Shown piece after piece: positions 40,201 through 51,395 of a stretch of 64,000 bases of DNA (position 1 is its first letter; each line of letters begins with the position of its first letter). The stretch spans positions 7,936,001 through 8,000,000 of the forward strand of contig NC_092329.1 of assembly GCF_036785885.1 (NCBI RefSeq), written 5' to 3'. The notes below the pieces were generated by a model. It did no database searches, was not told the DNA's origin, and saw only the letters and a program-made list of their open reading frames with translations. The translations under genes and the position numbers were made by a program. This DNA comes from Coffea arabica (lineage: Eukaryota > Streptophyta > Magnoliopsida > Gentianales > Rubiaceae).

Positions 40201-41310
40201 TTTGCTAGACTTATACAACAAAGAAAGTATTTCAACTAGTACCAACACAAGTATCTAACCCAAGAAACAGATTAAATTGAAAGTATGCTACAATAAGTAG
40301 CTCATTCCAACCTCATTACATAAATTAAGCCCGATCAAAACCACCTAGATTAAGGACATATTGGATAACCACTGAATTGAAAAAACTGAAATACAATGAG
40401 CAATACACAGTAACCTGCATATAGAAAGTGCCTTTTAGTTGTACTGCACCATAAGGCCTGCCTCCTTACTCTGCAAAGCCAATGCCTCTGTCGAACAAAA
40501 ACTCAAGACAATCAACAAGTACGAATTTGACAGTTATAGTGATCAAACAATAAGAATCAATGCACGCAAGAAGTAATTTTACCTTTATGAATATATCAAG
40601 ACCTTCGTCAAACCTTACTTCAACAATCTTTCTATTATTATGAAGACATTTTACAGACTTTGGATTCTTGTTTTGAAGTAGTTGCTACGGTGACGACACA
40701 AGAAAAAGATTTTTTTTTTTTTAAGTTAGGTATTTGATGTAGAACTTATGACCTAATATTTTATTATTTGTTAAGAAAAAATTACTATCTTATCCATTTT
40801 TTTAAAAAATAAAATAATTATTTTTATTTTTTTAAGCTCAAATAACTCAAACTCGAGTTTGACTTGCCTCGAATTTGAAGTCAAGTTCGACGTTGAACTT
40901 TATATTGAAAACTCGTCGAGTTCAAGTTTGTGTTTGAATTTGGTAAAATTAAGTCGAGATTCAACTCGATTATGCCAAAATCCGATTCGACTTGACTCAT
41001 TTATAACCCTTCTCCCTCCTCCCAAGGAAGAAGATGTTTTGAAGATATTTCGTTTGCGAGGGATGGAAAAGTTAGAGAGAATAAGACGAATAATTTTTTA
41101 TGTTTTGAAAATTAAAAAGATGTTCTATTTGTGAGGGAAGGAAAATTTAGAGAGATGGAGAAAAAAGAAAAAAAAAGAGGAGGAGGAGAATAATTTTTAA
41201 TGTTTTAAAAATTAACAACTTGATTTTGTATTTAAGACTGATAAGCATATGAATGCCTTGAAAAGATTAAAAAAAAAAAGTTTTAAAAAAAAAGTAGTTA
41301 AGATTTGAGC
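37271..41310. other. Intergenic DNA with element fragments
   Basis: No intact gene. A perfect 16-bp palindrome, GATCCTACGTAGGATC, lies near 38221-38236 beside other GATCCTACGATCC repeats, probably a transposon end. CTCCATCCTACTTGAATAG near 39655 resembles one end of a Stowaway/Mariner MITE without a clear partner. Minus-strand frames at 38659-38904 look slightly protein-like but match no family that was recognised. Confidence 0.45.
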
Positions 41311-41316
41311 AAATAT

Positions 41317-42261
41317 GGACCCCATTTGGAAGGTAAGTTTTTTGGGTATTTGTCTAAAACTTTACTGTAAATTACTGTAGAAGTTGTAAGAAAAATTTTT
41401 AGGATGAAAAACTTTTTTCTTTCTTTCTTTTCTTTCCTCTCTTCTTCTTTTCCCTTCCCCCTCCCCCGGCACCTCTGCCTCTGACTGGCAAAAACCAGCA
41501 GCCATAGGAAAAGTATTTTTTCCCTTTTTCTCTCCCCCCTATTCTCCCTCTCCCTCTCCCTCTCCTCCCCTATCCTCGTCGCACTTAGCAGCCATGAGAA
41601 CTTCCAGCCATGGATTTTTTCTTTTGCTTTTTCTCTCCCCACTCTCCTCCCCCTTTCTCGCCACCCTCCCCCTCCCCCTAGTTGCGATCTGGTCACCCAA
41701 CAGTCATGGGAAAATTTCTTTTTTCCTTTCTCTTTCCCTCTTCTCCCTCTCCCTCTCCTCTCCCCTCCCCCTCGCACTCCGACGCCAGAGTAATGGAAGC
41801 CATGGATTAAATTTTTTTTTTTACCTTTTTCTCTCCCCCTCCCCTCCCCTCCCCCGCCACCCTCCCCCTTCCTTAGCTGCGATCTGGTCGCCCCCCTCTC
41901 CCTTCCCCTTTGCGATCTGGTCATGCGACCAGATCGCAGCTAGCGGGATGGAGAAGGTGGCGGGGGAGGGAGAGGGAGAGAAAAAAAAAAAAAAAAGAGG
42001 AAGGCCGGCACTGATTCCAGTGCCGGAATAGGTGACCGACGCCGGGAGCAGTGGTGGAGGTGGTGGTTGGCGATGGAGGACGTGGTGGGTTGGGTGAGGG
42101 AGGAAAAAGAAGAAAAGTTGAAGGAAAATTTTTTGTGTATTAGATATTTTGAAGTGTGTAGGTTAAAAATTTTGATAAGTTTTTTGGGATTCTTGTAGCA
42201 AAAGTTGTTTAAAAACTAGTATCATACAAACTTGCAAAAAACCTGAGGTTTCAAACAGACT
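41317..42261. mobile_element. Inverted-repeat element with CT-rich minisatellite
   Basis: The left end (GGACCCCATTTGGAAGG, then TTTTTTGGGTATTTG) and the complement of the right end (TTAGTCTGTTTGAAACC, then CCCAAAAAACTTATC) form imperfect inverted repeats of about 100 bases. The ACTGTAGAAGTTGT stretch resembles common hAT-like plant MITEs, but no target duplication was found. The interior is a strongly pyrimidine-biased block on the plus strand, so the long open frames through it on both strands (41298-41924, 41594-42031) are composition artefacts. Confidence 0.6.
41398..41940. repeat. Polypyrimidine tandem repeat ending in a hairpin
   Basis: At least three diverged units of roughly 110 bases alternate a T-rich start, a CCCTCTCC-rich middle and a GCGATCTGGTC-type end. 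The last unit ends in the perfect inverted repeat TGCGATCTGGTC / GACCAGATCGCA around a 4-base loop (41911-41938), after which the strand composition flips to GGGAGAGGGAG purine-rich sequence. Confidence 0.7.
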
Positions 42262-42409
42262 AATGTTTCTAGATAAATACATAATATCATTAGACAAATT
42301 GTTGAAAGCTCGCCCTCACAGGGGTGATCCTAAGGGTGTGCATCAAATTCAAAATCGGTAATTCGGAAGTTTGAATTCGGAATTTTTCAAAATTTTGTTA
42401 TTTGATAAT

Positions 42410-43575
42410 GGGAAATTTGCCAAATTGGTCCCTAACATTTACCAAAAACACTTTTTTAGTCCTTTACATATAAAATCAGCCAAAATGGTCCTTCACATTT
42501 AAATTGTGAGCCAATGTGGTCCTATTGCTCGTTTTTGCTCATTTCTCTGGCTAAAAATAGCACGCCTCTCTCACGTGGTCATATTTTTAGGGGCAAAACC
42601 GGAAACACATTTCATTACCTGTTAAAAGTAAAAGGTGTGGACAACCACCAAAATACACATTTCACCTTTGGCCCTCAAAGTTTCAAGAAACCCTAAATTG
42701 CATCCCACCGCCACGCCCTCAACTGACTCAGCCGCCTCCTCCCTCGCTATCCCTTCTCCTCTCTCCACTGTCCGTCCTCCCCCTCCCCCTCCTCATCGCC
42801 AGCATTTCTCCAACCTCCGGCAAGCTCTCTCCTTCGACGATGATATTGATGCGAGGGACTCGCAAGACGAGGGAGAGGATGAGGAAGAGCACCAGGAGGA
42901 CGAGGAGGAGCTTCTCGAGCTGGAGCCCCGAATCGGATCTTGCCGGGTCCGGGAAGCTGCTGATGAGTTGTCTGTGGGAGGTGTTGAGGAGGCTCCCGCC
43001 TCCAACACTGTTGTCGGCGGCCAGGGTTTGCAAAGGATGGAGGGACACGAGTAAGCGGCTTTGGCGGGCGGCGGAGGAGCTGAGGCTTAGGGTTCCAGCT
43101 AAGGCCCAAATTGGATTCGTGGGATCGATGTTGCACAAATGTCCTGGACTTGTTAGACTCTCACTTAGAATGGAAAGGTTAGGACTTTCGGATATAAGTA
43201 AACAAGAACCAGATCTATGGATTCATCAAGCACATCACTTATACAGGAGAATTACAAAATAATTTTCGCCACCATTCGGGGATGCAATTCAGGTTTCTTG
43301 AAACTTTGAGGGCCAAAGGTGAAATGTGTATTTTGGTGGTTGTCCACACCTTTTACTTTTAACAGGTAATGAAATGTGTTTCCGGTTTTGCCCCTAAAAA
43401 TATGACCACGTGAGAGAGACGTGCTATTTTTAGCCGGAGAAATGAGCAAAAACGAGCAATAGGTCACAAATTGGCTCACAATTTAAATGTGAAGGACCAT
43501 TTTGGCTGATTTTATATGTAAAGGACTAAAAAAGTGTTTTTGGTAAATGTTAGGGACCAATTTGGCAAATTTCCC
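42410..43575. mobile_element. Pack-MULE with about 297-bp terminal inverted repeats
   Basis: Begins GGGAAATTTGCCAAATTGG and ends with the exact complement; the arms (42410-42706 and 43278-43575) match closely along their whole length with only scattered substitutions. Very long inverted repeats and a captured host-gene segment between them are typical of Pack-MULEs. No convincing 9-bp target duplication was found, so the superfamily rests on arm structure. It lies inside the hAT element and is the youngest of the three nested insertions. Confidence 0.8.
42707..43177 (+). pseudogene. Captured F-box gene exon (FBL17-like)
   Basis: Between the MULE arms one frame encodes an acidic stretch (FSNLRQALSFDDDIDARDSQ, 42800-42900) and the next frame an F-box: LMSCLWEVLRRLPPPTLL, then ARVCKGWRDTSKRLW and LVRLSLRME. 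F-box proteins recruit substrates to SCF ubiquitin ligases; the sequence resembles the Arabidopsis F-box/LRR protein FBL17 from memory. The two frames join if one C of the CCCC near 42927 is removed, so the captured copy has a 1-bp frameshift. The similarity ends at GAAAG|GTTAGG (43177), a good splice donor, so genomic DNA rather than cDNA was captured. The LRR part is absent, so a normal protein cannot be made. Confidence 0.68.
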
Positions 43576-44185
43576 AATTTTGACCGAATTCGATTTCGAA
43601 TTCATCAATTCTGAATTCGAATTCGTACCGAATTCAATTCGGAATTCAGTAAATTCCGATTTCACCAAATTCGGAAAAATGTATATATTATTATATAATT
43701 AAAAATTTATTATATAATATAAAATTTATAATATTATATTATATTATATAAATTTTATATAATATTATATAATATAAATTTTATATTACATGTATAAAAA
43801 ATATATTTATATATTAAAAATGAATTTGAAATCGAAATCGGAATTTGAATTTGAATTTCGATTTGAAAAACTCCATTACCGAATTCGAACCAAATTCGAA
43901 ATATATGAATTCGAAAAACCCGAATTCGATTCCGATTTCCAATTTACCAATTTTGAAAATTCTGAATTCAATTCGAATTCGGTCGGTAAATCGAAATTTT
44001 TCAATTTTGCACATCCCTAGGTGATCCAATGGTAAGCGAGCTCTTAAGGACTCTTGAGATTTTTGGTTCGAATTTTACCCTGAACTTAAACTCCCGTGAC
44101 TCGCTCGGGGTCACTGCGTAGGGCCGTGATGCATTCCTCTGATTTGGTGTGCATGTTCCGGTTACAAAAAAAAATTGTTGAAAGC

Positions 44186-45150
44186 CCTACTTAAGTGAAC
44201 TGGTGCTGACGTCATGTTAGACGGGAAGAGGCCCAGCTTTGGACATTCTCTGTATAGTTGGATTCTTTTTTTTTTTTTTTTGGGTCAAAATTATACAGTT
44301 GGATTCGGATTCTCCGCAATTGCACCTGCAGTGGAGACGGTTGATAGATTGACGGTCCAGATCATCCATTCTAATTTAGATAAATCCCATGATTAATTTG
44401 TATTCAAATTAATCTCCGCAATTGCACTTGCGACATAGATCCCCAGTAGCTAGCCCCATATCGTCCTCCTTCGATAAGGGGTTTAATGTTAAAAGATGGG
44501 AGGACCCTCTGAGGAGGCTCAACTTTGGCCAGGGCGACATATTCCTAACATTTTACACTGTTCATTCATGTTTGCAGCCTGGCTTATATTCATTAACCAT
44601 TGTGTCAAGAACAATGTGCTCTGAGGAGTTTCATACATTGGTTTCAGTGGAATCACCTCAACCAAGTGAACTCTGAAGCAATACAACCAGTCAAGAAGAG
44701 AATATATAGCAGACTCGAGCAAAGCTCAATCAATAGCAGGGTTCCCCACAATCTAAATATGCAAATAGTAGTAAAAGAAACAAAAAAATGTATCAGTTAT
44801 CATCAAGAGTCCAGGATTTCTTTTACATATCAAACATCACTTAAAAACACACCTAAACCGTACCTTTTGATCCAGAGCCATGATTGGTACACAGGAAAGA
44901 GTATACAAACTAGTAGGTAGCTGACTACATGGGGCTAGGCAGAAACTACAACACATTATTTTTTAAACCTAGATTTGGGTAAAGTAATCCTAAATCCTCT
45001 CAGGTTGTGCATGGACTGTGCATCTTCATATCAAACATTAAGCAAAAATCCTGCAAAAACATGATTTGTATCAAGCATGGGGGTAATATTTACATGAGTT
45101 AAAATAATATTGCTCTATCATTAAATATACAAGCAGTACCTTCTGCCACA
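44186..45150. other. Intergenic and 3' flank of the mutase gene
   Basis: No gene was recognised. The right part is likely to include the 3' UTR of the minus-strand phosphoglycerate mutase gene, whose cleavage site is not obvious. Confidence 0.45.
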
Positions 45151-48103
45151 TTATTGAAGCATCTCATCTAACCTCTGCCTATATTGGGCCAAGCGCTGCA
45201 AAGAAGAGGGCAAAATGTGAAGATACCACAAACATCATCAGCGCTATAATGACAGCTATTCGTGGAGTCCATTTCAGATTAAAAATGCGAAGCAATGCAA
45301 GAAATAAACAGAATCACATATAGGACACGTGCAGTGTGTGTGTGTGTGCACATATCACCTCTCCCTCACAAACACACATACAGAAACACACACAAAGACA
45401 AGCATCATTCTCTAATTTTCACTAAAGCACCACCATTTGGCTACTTTGATTGAATACAGCAGTTTTCTTCTATAATCTACAAATCTAAGATTGATGTCAA
45501 ACTTGATCTGCAATACCAGGTATTCAACTTACCGGCCAACCATAAGGAAACTTTATCCCACTGACTACCTCTACTGCATCTAGAATTTGTAAGCATCTTT
45601 TATGAAAGTCCAGCACCAACACTCCGTGGTAATGCATCAACTCAAACTATAAGTGAGTCTCTCCAATATTTATGTGTAACTCATTAGTCACAATTCATAG
45701 TGCACCAAGGTACATGCCCACTATATATTTCCTAAATAAAGAAAGCATAAGGATATTTATGAAAAAGCAGAAGAGCATTGATCTGCACGCAACATTAATC
45801 ACGAGAAGCAAAGCAGTACCACAGGCAACCTGCAGCCTGCAACAACAGCTAGAAACGATTACCAAAATTCTATTTTAACACCAAGGTCTTCAGTCCTAGT
45901 TGGCAGTTGTCAATGTTTTTTCTTAATTGTTATTCCTTTCCATAGTTTAGCTACAATTAGCACTTTCTGTTCATTGAATACAACATGCTTTTAAATCCAA
46001 TAGTAAAACGGACAACCAGAACTTATTTTGTTAATCTAATTAGAGTAAAACCATCCATAAGATCTGCTAATTCCTTAAAAATCTAGATATATGAAATTGA
46101 AAAGGTCGAAAGGGAAATTGATGAAACATCCTGGTATTTACCGAAACAAGCCATTTCTTTTTATATATCTCTCTGCTTCGACCTAATAAATCATACATAT
46201 GTACATATGCACACCGAAACAAGAAAAGTTATGCACATAAAAAACACACACATATGAATGTGTTCTTTTAGCCTGAACTCCTTCAAAAGAACTTTTCCAA
46301 ATCCTACTTCTCTTTGTTCCTCTTATTTTTTCTACTTTTCTTTTCCATGTTCTTTCACACGCACATGCACACACAAAAGCTGCAAATTTTGAAGATAACA
46401 GGTAAAAATGCTAAAATTCCTAATTGCACACCTTAGTATAAGCATAAACCCCCGCCTCAGTTGGTGCCACTGGACTTCCCCTTCGAATAAAGCTTCCCTC
46501 CTTGAATATGTAAAGCATGGGTATACCAGTAGAGAGTTCCAAACTTATAACCTGAAAATGGAAAGGCAACTATTATTCTTGCTCTGAAAAATTGAAGAGA
46601 ATGAACCAATCAGTTGACTCTTCACCTCTTGAGAAGTCAGCTTGTCAAGATACATGATGATTGATCTCAATGAGTTCCCATGGGCCGCAATCATTACATT
46701 TTTCCCAGACTGAAGTTGGGGTTCAATCTGCAGAATATCACTGTCAAGTCACAAAAGAATAGCTAACTATAGGATATAATTGACATAGTCTAACTGAAAG
46801 AGTACATGTTCTTGGAAGTAGGCAACGGCTCTCTCAGCACACATCTCTAAGCTCTCGCCATTTGGTGGAGGTATATCATAACTACGGCGCCACTCTTGAA
46901 CTTTTTCCTTCCCATATTTATCTGCTGTTTCCTGCTTATTTAGACCCTGCAGTTCCCCATACCTGGAAGTACATACAACTCAGTATCAAACATAGGAAAT
47001 GACAATGTCAACGATACATCACCACAAATGCAAATAAGTATTCTTACATCCTTTCATTCAATTGCCATGCTGTTATAACAGGAATACACTGTTTGTTGGT
47101 CTCTTCACTAAAAATTTGACTCCAAGCTCTTGCCTGCTCATTCTCTTCATGTTGAATGATTGGAACCTGCATTGAGATGGGTAAGTCCCCAAAAAAAATA
47201 AAGTCAAGGACAACATCTGGATAAAAATTAATTAAAAAAGGAACTTCTTCTGTAGGAAATAAAAAAATACACCACAGATCCTAAGTCGCCCTGACTCAAC
47301 TTGAGCATGGAACAAAAGCAAGTGGAAAATACATTCTTGCAAGAAGCACGCCCCAGAGATACAACCATTTAATCCTTCTTACACAATATTATCAAGCAAT
47401 GAGGAAACATGAAGTTTATAACTCATGCATGATACTTTCCCAACTTACCTTCTTGCGTCGGTGCTGGGTCATGGCTAGCATAGCAGTCATCTGTGCACGA
47501 ATCAAAGCAGATGTATAAATCAAGTCAATAGGTATATTGCTGATTCTTTTTCCCGCTTCAATTGCCTCTTCAACACCTTTTTTTGTCAATGGAACATCAA
47601 CACAGCCAGTGAACAGGTTTTTCTCATTCCACATAGACTCACCATGCCTAATCAGGATCAGAGCTGCTTCACCTGAGGAGAAACAAAGACATAAGACTAG
47701 AGATACCCCGCTTTATTTAGGTGTTAGCCAAAACTTAATCATGTCAAGGGCCAAAGATTCATTGTGACTTCCATCAATAATCATGGGATGATTACAAAAA
47801 AGCAATTATAATGCTAGAGACATTGATCATACTCGGCTTCTTCTTTGAGTCATTGGCTGTCTTGTGCAATGGAGAAGACACAGGGTCAAAGACAGTTGTT
47901 TGAGAAGTTGAGGCTTGAATTAGACTGAAACTTCTCTTTTTAGAGCAATAGTTTCCTCTTCTCATCAGGGCAATATCAACCTTGAAATCCTTTGAGATCA
48001 ACTTCACTGAAGCACTTCCACACTCATGGCGAAATCCAGAACTACTCAAGCAACTGTGGGATTCAAGAGTCCCAAGAGCTTGCTGAAACACTGTGGTGGC
48101 CAT
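45151..48103 (-). CDS. dPGM-type phosphoglycerate mutase, probably plastid-targeted
   Basis: Seven coding exons on the minus strand (48103-47833, 47672-47449, 47166-47048, 46962-46806, 46727-46626, 46551-46432, 45195-45151) join to 345 aa. The first about 90 residues are Ser/Lys-rich and poor in acidic residues, like a transit peptide. The mutase domain begins [19 protein letters not shown], whose RHG histidine is the phospho-acceptor of the histidine phosphatase fold. It continues with [20 protein letters not shown], the conserved Glu of the dPGM active site, then [10 protein letters not shown], and [18 protein letters not shown] with the second catalytic His. These are the dPGM (GpmA-like) signatures, unlike the cofactor-independent enzyme of plant cytosolic glycolysis. 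Related Arabidopsis proteins are At1g22170 and At1g78050. It interconverts 3- and 2-phosphoglycerate if active. A leader intron runs from 48868 to about 48105. Confidence 0.92.
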
Positions 48104-48868
48104 CCTAAGAACAAGTGAAAATAATAAGGACTCAAACCAAGTTCAAGAAAACGAAATGAACATCAAATATCAAATTAACAAACAATGCAGGAACAAAAGA
48201 AGGATATAAACTGCAAAGGACAATCTGACAGATAGCCTAGTGGTCAATGGCCTTTTTTCCCGTCCCCCTTTCTTCTTCCTTCCCAACCCTCCCTCGCTGA
48301 AAAAACACCTTCAGAAGAATCAAATAGTACCTGTTCAAATTAATTCTACCAAATTAGCGAAACTTAGTTACTCTAAACAAGATCCTATAGTAGTTATGGT
48401 TGGTTGATTTTTGGTTATTTTTCCTATAGCAAGAAAAGGGGCTAAAAGGAACATACCAGGTGGAGGAAAGGGAAAAGACTGCGAAGTTTTACCAACATGC
48501 TAAATTTTTCCAGCATAAATCAGTCTGGAAATACTCATCAATCCAATTCCAACGAGAACAAGAAAAAAAAAATTTTTGAAACAGCCTCAGATCTAAAAGA
48601 AATTCAACAACAACTAATATGAAAAATGCATGTAATAAGAAGCTCAGAAACATGTTCTGAAAAACGAATGTCAAAGAAGCAAAAGAATCACCATACAGGG
48701 AAAAACAGAAATTAAGAAAGAACGCCACCATAAAATACTAAAATTTATTGGGTGCAAAACTCACTTGATGAAATAAGATTAGGCTATAAAAGAAGAACCC
48801 AATAAAGCTAATATCAAGATAAAACTGCAAATGATGAAGAAAAATGAATATAACCGGGATGATCTTAC

Positions 48869-49120
48869 CTTTATAACAAGGGCCAAGCCAGATGGAAAGA
48901 ATCAATATTTGATGAATGCTACTGAAGCGGGGTTCGGAGAAACCGAGGCAGGGAAGAAATCAAGAAACCGAAACCAAAACCAAAATAAAATGTCCCAAAA
49001 TCTTTCCTTTCCTAAATTTCCAAGATTTTTGGGTGGAAAGGAAAGTGAAAGCTTATTACAACAAGAAAAGTTGGCGGAGAAGGAGATGCAAAAAATTATC
49101 CCTTCTTACATTTGCATATA
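48869..49120 (-). other. 5' leader exon of the mutase gene
   Basis: On the minus strand a donor AAAG|GTAAGATC at 48869-48867 pairs with the acceptor TTCTTAG just before the ATG. The start of transcription is uncertain; a TATATGC-like motif lies near 49118. Confidence 0.45.
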
Positions 49121-49734
49121 AGCTAGAGCTCTAGTGTCATAACATAAACGCTATTGTTTTCTAAGTTTTCACACTTCTGCGCTATATTTGAATTGATTTC
49201 CAAGGTCAAGAAAGGGTATATACTCTTGGGAGAAATCGGTTGTTATTAGAAAGGGATCACAAGATGCCAAGCAGCTTTTATTTTATTTTCACACCGACCT
49301 TTTAGGCTTTTAATCATAGTTGGCAATTTGCTGTTGGTTGTGACTAATGACAGGGAAAAAGCCAGGCGTACGTGGAATTATAGTCTGTAGTCCCAAAATT
49401 CGCATACTGATTTTCTCATTTCTGGTTTCTCAGCGTCTTGGTTTTGGTAGGTATGTCATTTTCTGCGCTGCCGTGGGAGCTGCTACTCTTTCCTGCAGTA
49501 TTTATTTATTTTTTTCAGGGTGGAGTTTCTCTTTCCTATTTCACTTTTTGTTCCTTTTTTCTTCGTTCCTTTCCTGTCGCCTTGTGGTGAGTAATATGGT
49601 GCGAGCTATAATAAGCCCGCAATTATGCAACCCTCTTTTTAAGTTTTATTGTTCATCTTATTTCATCTACAGAAACAGAAGGTCGATGTGTCCCTTGCGT
49701 AATTTTCAACTACTTCGTCCGGTCAACTTCGGGT

Positions 49735-49989
49735 TAGGGTTGCAAACGAGCCGAGTCGAGTCGAGTTTTGAATTAATCGAACCGAGTCTCGACTGAATTT
49801 TATCAAACTCGAGCTCGATGAGCCGGCAATTTTCAAGCTCGAGCTCGACTCGAATCAAGTCGAGCCGAGCTCGAGCTCACGAGCTAACGAGTTTAATATT
49901 CTGAGTTCGAGTTTGACTCGAGCCGGCTCGAACTCGACTCGAGCTTGACTCGAGCCGCTCGCGAGCGGCTCGATTCGTTTGCAGCCCTA
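49735..49989. mobile_element. hAT MITE, 255 bp, with CGAG repeats
   Basis: Inverted ends TAGGGTTGCAAACGA and TCGTTTGCAGCCCTA are flanked by the perfect 8-bp duplication CTTCGGGT (49727-49734 and 49990-49997). The interior is a dense run of GAGTCGAG / CTCGAGCTCGA motifs that can fold on itself extensively. No protein is encoded. Confidence 0.92.
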
Positions 49990-50104
49990 CTTCGGGTACA
50001 TTTCCGACCCTTTCCATCACAATTTCCTTTTCTTTTCTCTTTCAATACAATACAACTTAGGAATAACGAGTATAAAATTTCAATGCTCCTCGCTAAACCT
50101 CACT

Positions 50105-50376
50105 CTAAAGGCCTTTGATAACTCAATTCAGCACTTAAATTTAATAAATTTAGATATTAATATATTCAAATCATTTAATAATAAAAAATTAAACATTTTA
50201 AATTAATTAAATGACACTGAATTTTCTAAACAAAATTTGCTCTAAAAAATAAATAATAACTGAATACGATATGCACTCAAATATATTAGATTTAATACGT
50301 AACAATTCAATAACTTAATGAATTCGGACTTTAGATTTTAGATTTCAGAATTCAATTTTATCAAAACGCACCCTAA
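50105..50376. mobile_element. MITE family X, copy 2
   Basis: Same family as 8171-8488 and 52529-52800, sharing the block around GATATGCACTCAAATATATT and the end GCGTTTTGATAAA-like inverted sequence. It lies just 115 bases from the hAT MITE. Borders are accurate to a few bases. Confidence 0.7.
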
Positions 50377-50388
50377 GTATTAGAACCA

Positions 50389-51158
50389 TCATTAAACCGG
50401 AAGAGGGAAAGAACGGTTGTCACCACAATTATTTCTTAACGATATAATTGCATTTGAACGAGTTACGTTTCATTATCAACTGTTTGTACAACTTTACAAT
50501 ATTGTTCATGTAAATTTCATATACAATATTTGCGTGTCTATCATACACAAATAGTTAAAAAAGAGTCAAATGTTATTCAAAAATATGTTACACTATTTAG
50601 GAACAGTTGTAAAATGATAATTGTTTTTATCCTTCTTCCAACCAAATCATGGAAAGTTTCTAACCAGACCTTTCGGAGTCCTAGGGGACCTAACGGATTC
50701 AATTTTTAAGTCTCAACCATCCAACAAATTTTGTGTAGACAATACTGAACTCAGCAGCTCTTGAAAGCCCTCAAAATCCAAATTAGCATTTACCTAACTC
50801 CAAAGTCCAACCCTCATTGCCCCCTTGTGGCTGCGTGTACCGGTCGACATCACGTGCTTAATTAAGTAACGCTACCAACTTTGAAGGTGGTCTTAAGATC
50901 CCAACAACCCCCTCTCGCAATTATTGTAAAATACTCCGCGTGAAGTTTTTGAAATTGGTCGAGACGTGTGGTATTTATAGATTCAAACGTTCGGCACGGG
51001 CTTAACAGTTACCAAATTGAGAGGATGTTCAGGAGAATATACTCTCGCATATTTTTCATGGAAGAAGTTTCAAACTTTCAAGTACTAGAATAGTAGGATG
51101 AATCAAAATTTGGACAAATTATTTAAGAAACCATCACGCCATGTGAAACACATGCATG
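50389..51158. other. Intergenic DNA, nothing recognised
   Basis: AT-rich sequence without supported genes or element borders. Confidence 0.5.
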
Positions 51159-51395
51159 AACCACTTGGCCATTGGCTCAGCGGCCACCACCTAGTTGGTG
51201 GGGTCCTTGCCTCCCACAAAAAAATGTCACATTTAAATGGCTTGTTTTAAAAAAAGTTCAGGTGGGTGTGCTGTGCACTCGTCTGGTCCGGTGGTGATTC
51301 AGTCCCCTCTGGATTATCCCTGGACCTTCTTAGGTCCGCCCCCTTCCCCTTAGTATAGGATAGATTAGATTTATCGTCTCCGAAAAAAAAAAGAA
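51159..51395 (+). mobile_element. SINE-like retroposon with 16-bp target duplication
   Basis: The 16-bp direct repeat GTGAAACACATGCATG is exact at 51143-51158 and 51396-51411. The insert of 237 bases ends in an A-rich tail (CTCCGAAAAAAAAAAGAA), as expected for a LINE-mobilised SINE. An internal oligo(A) (51220-51226) and a second A-run near 51253 suggest that it may be composite. Pol III boxes are not clear. Confidence 0.8.

Larger units (their letters stand above)
42331..44019. mobile_element. Non-autonomous hAT element inside the SINE
   Basis: Ends are TAAGGGTGTGCA and TGCACATCCCTA (one mismatch as inverted repeats), with the perfect 8-bp duplication GGTGATCC at 42323-42330 and 44020-44027. 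Subterminal DNA is full of GAATTCGAAT-type repeats on both sides. It contains the Mutator-like element at 42410-43575; without that insertion it would be about 0.5 kb. No hAT transposase is encoded. Confidence 0.88.
42310..44171 (+). mobile_element. SINE split by a hAT insertion
   Basis: The flanking direct repeat AAATTGTTGAAAGC is exact at 42296-42309 and 44172-44185. Next to its right copy is an oligo(A) run, as for a retroposed SINE. The SINE body is 42310-42330 plus 44028-44171; removing the hAT element and one copy of its duplication rejoins them. The body has tRNA-like Pol III features: TGGTAAGCGAG as an A-box-like motif and GGTTCGAAT as a B box near 44073. It is the oldest of the three nested insertions. 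Confidence 0.82.

Noticed and set aside
41298..42031. Long overlapping open frames on both strands (208 and 145 codons).
   Set aside because: They arise from the CT/GA-rich tandem repeat; the predicted proteins are low-complexity Arg/Glu/Gly or Ser/Leu/Pro runs without domains.
42728..43138. Open frames on the minus strand across the captured F-box exon.
   Set aside because: They are antisense shadows of a GC-rich coding sequence; the plus-strand frame contains the F-box motif.
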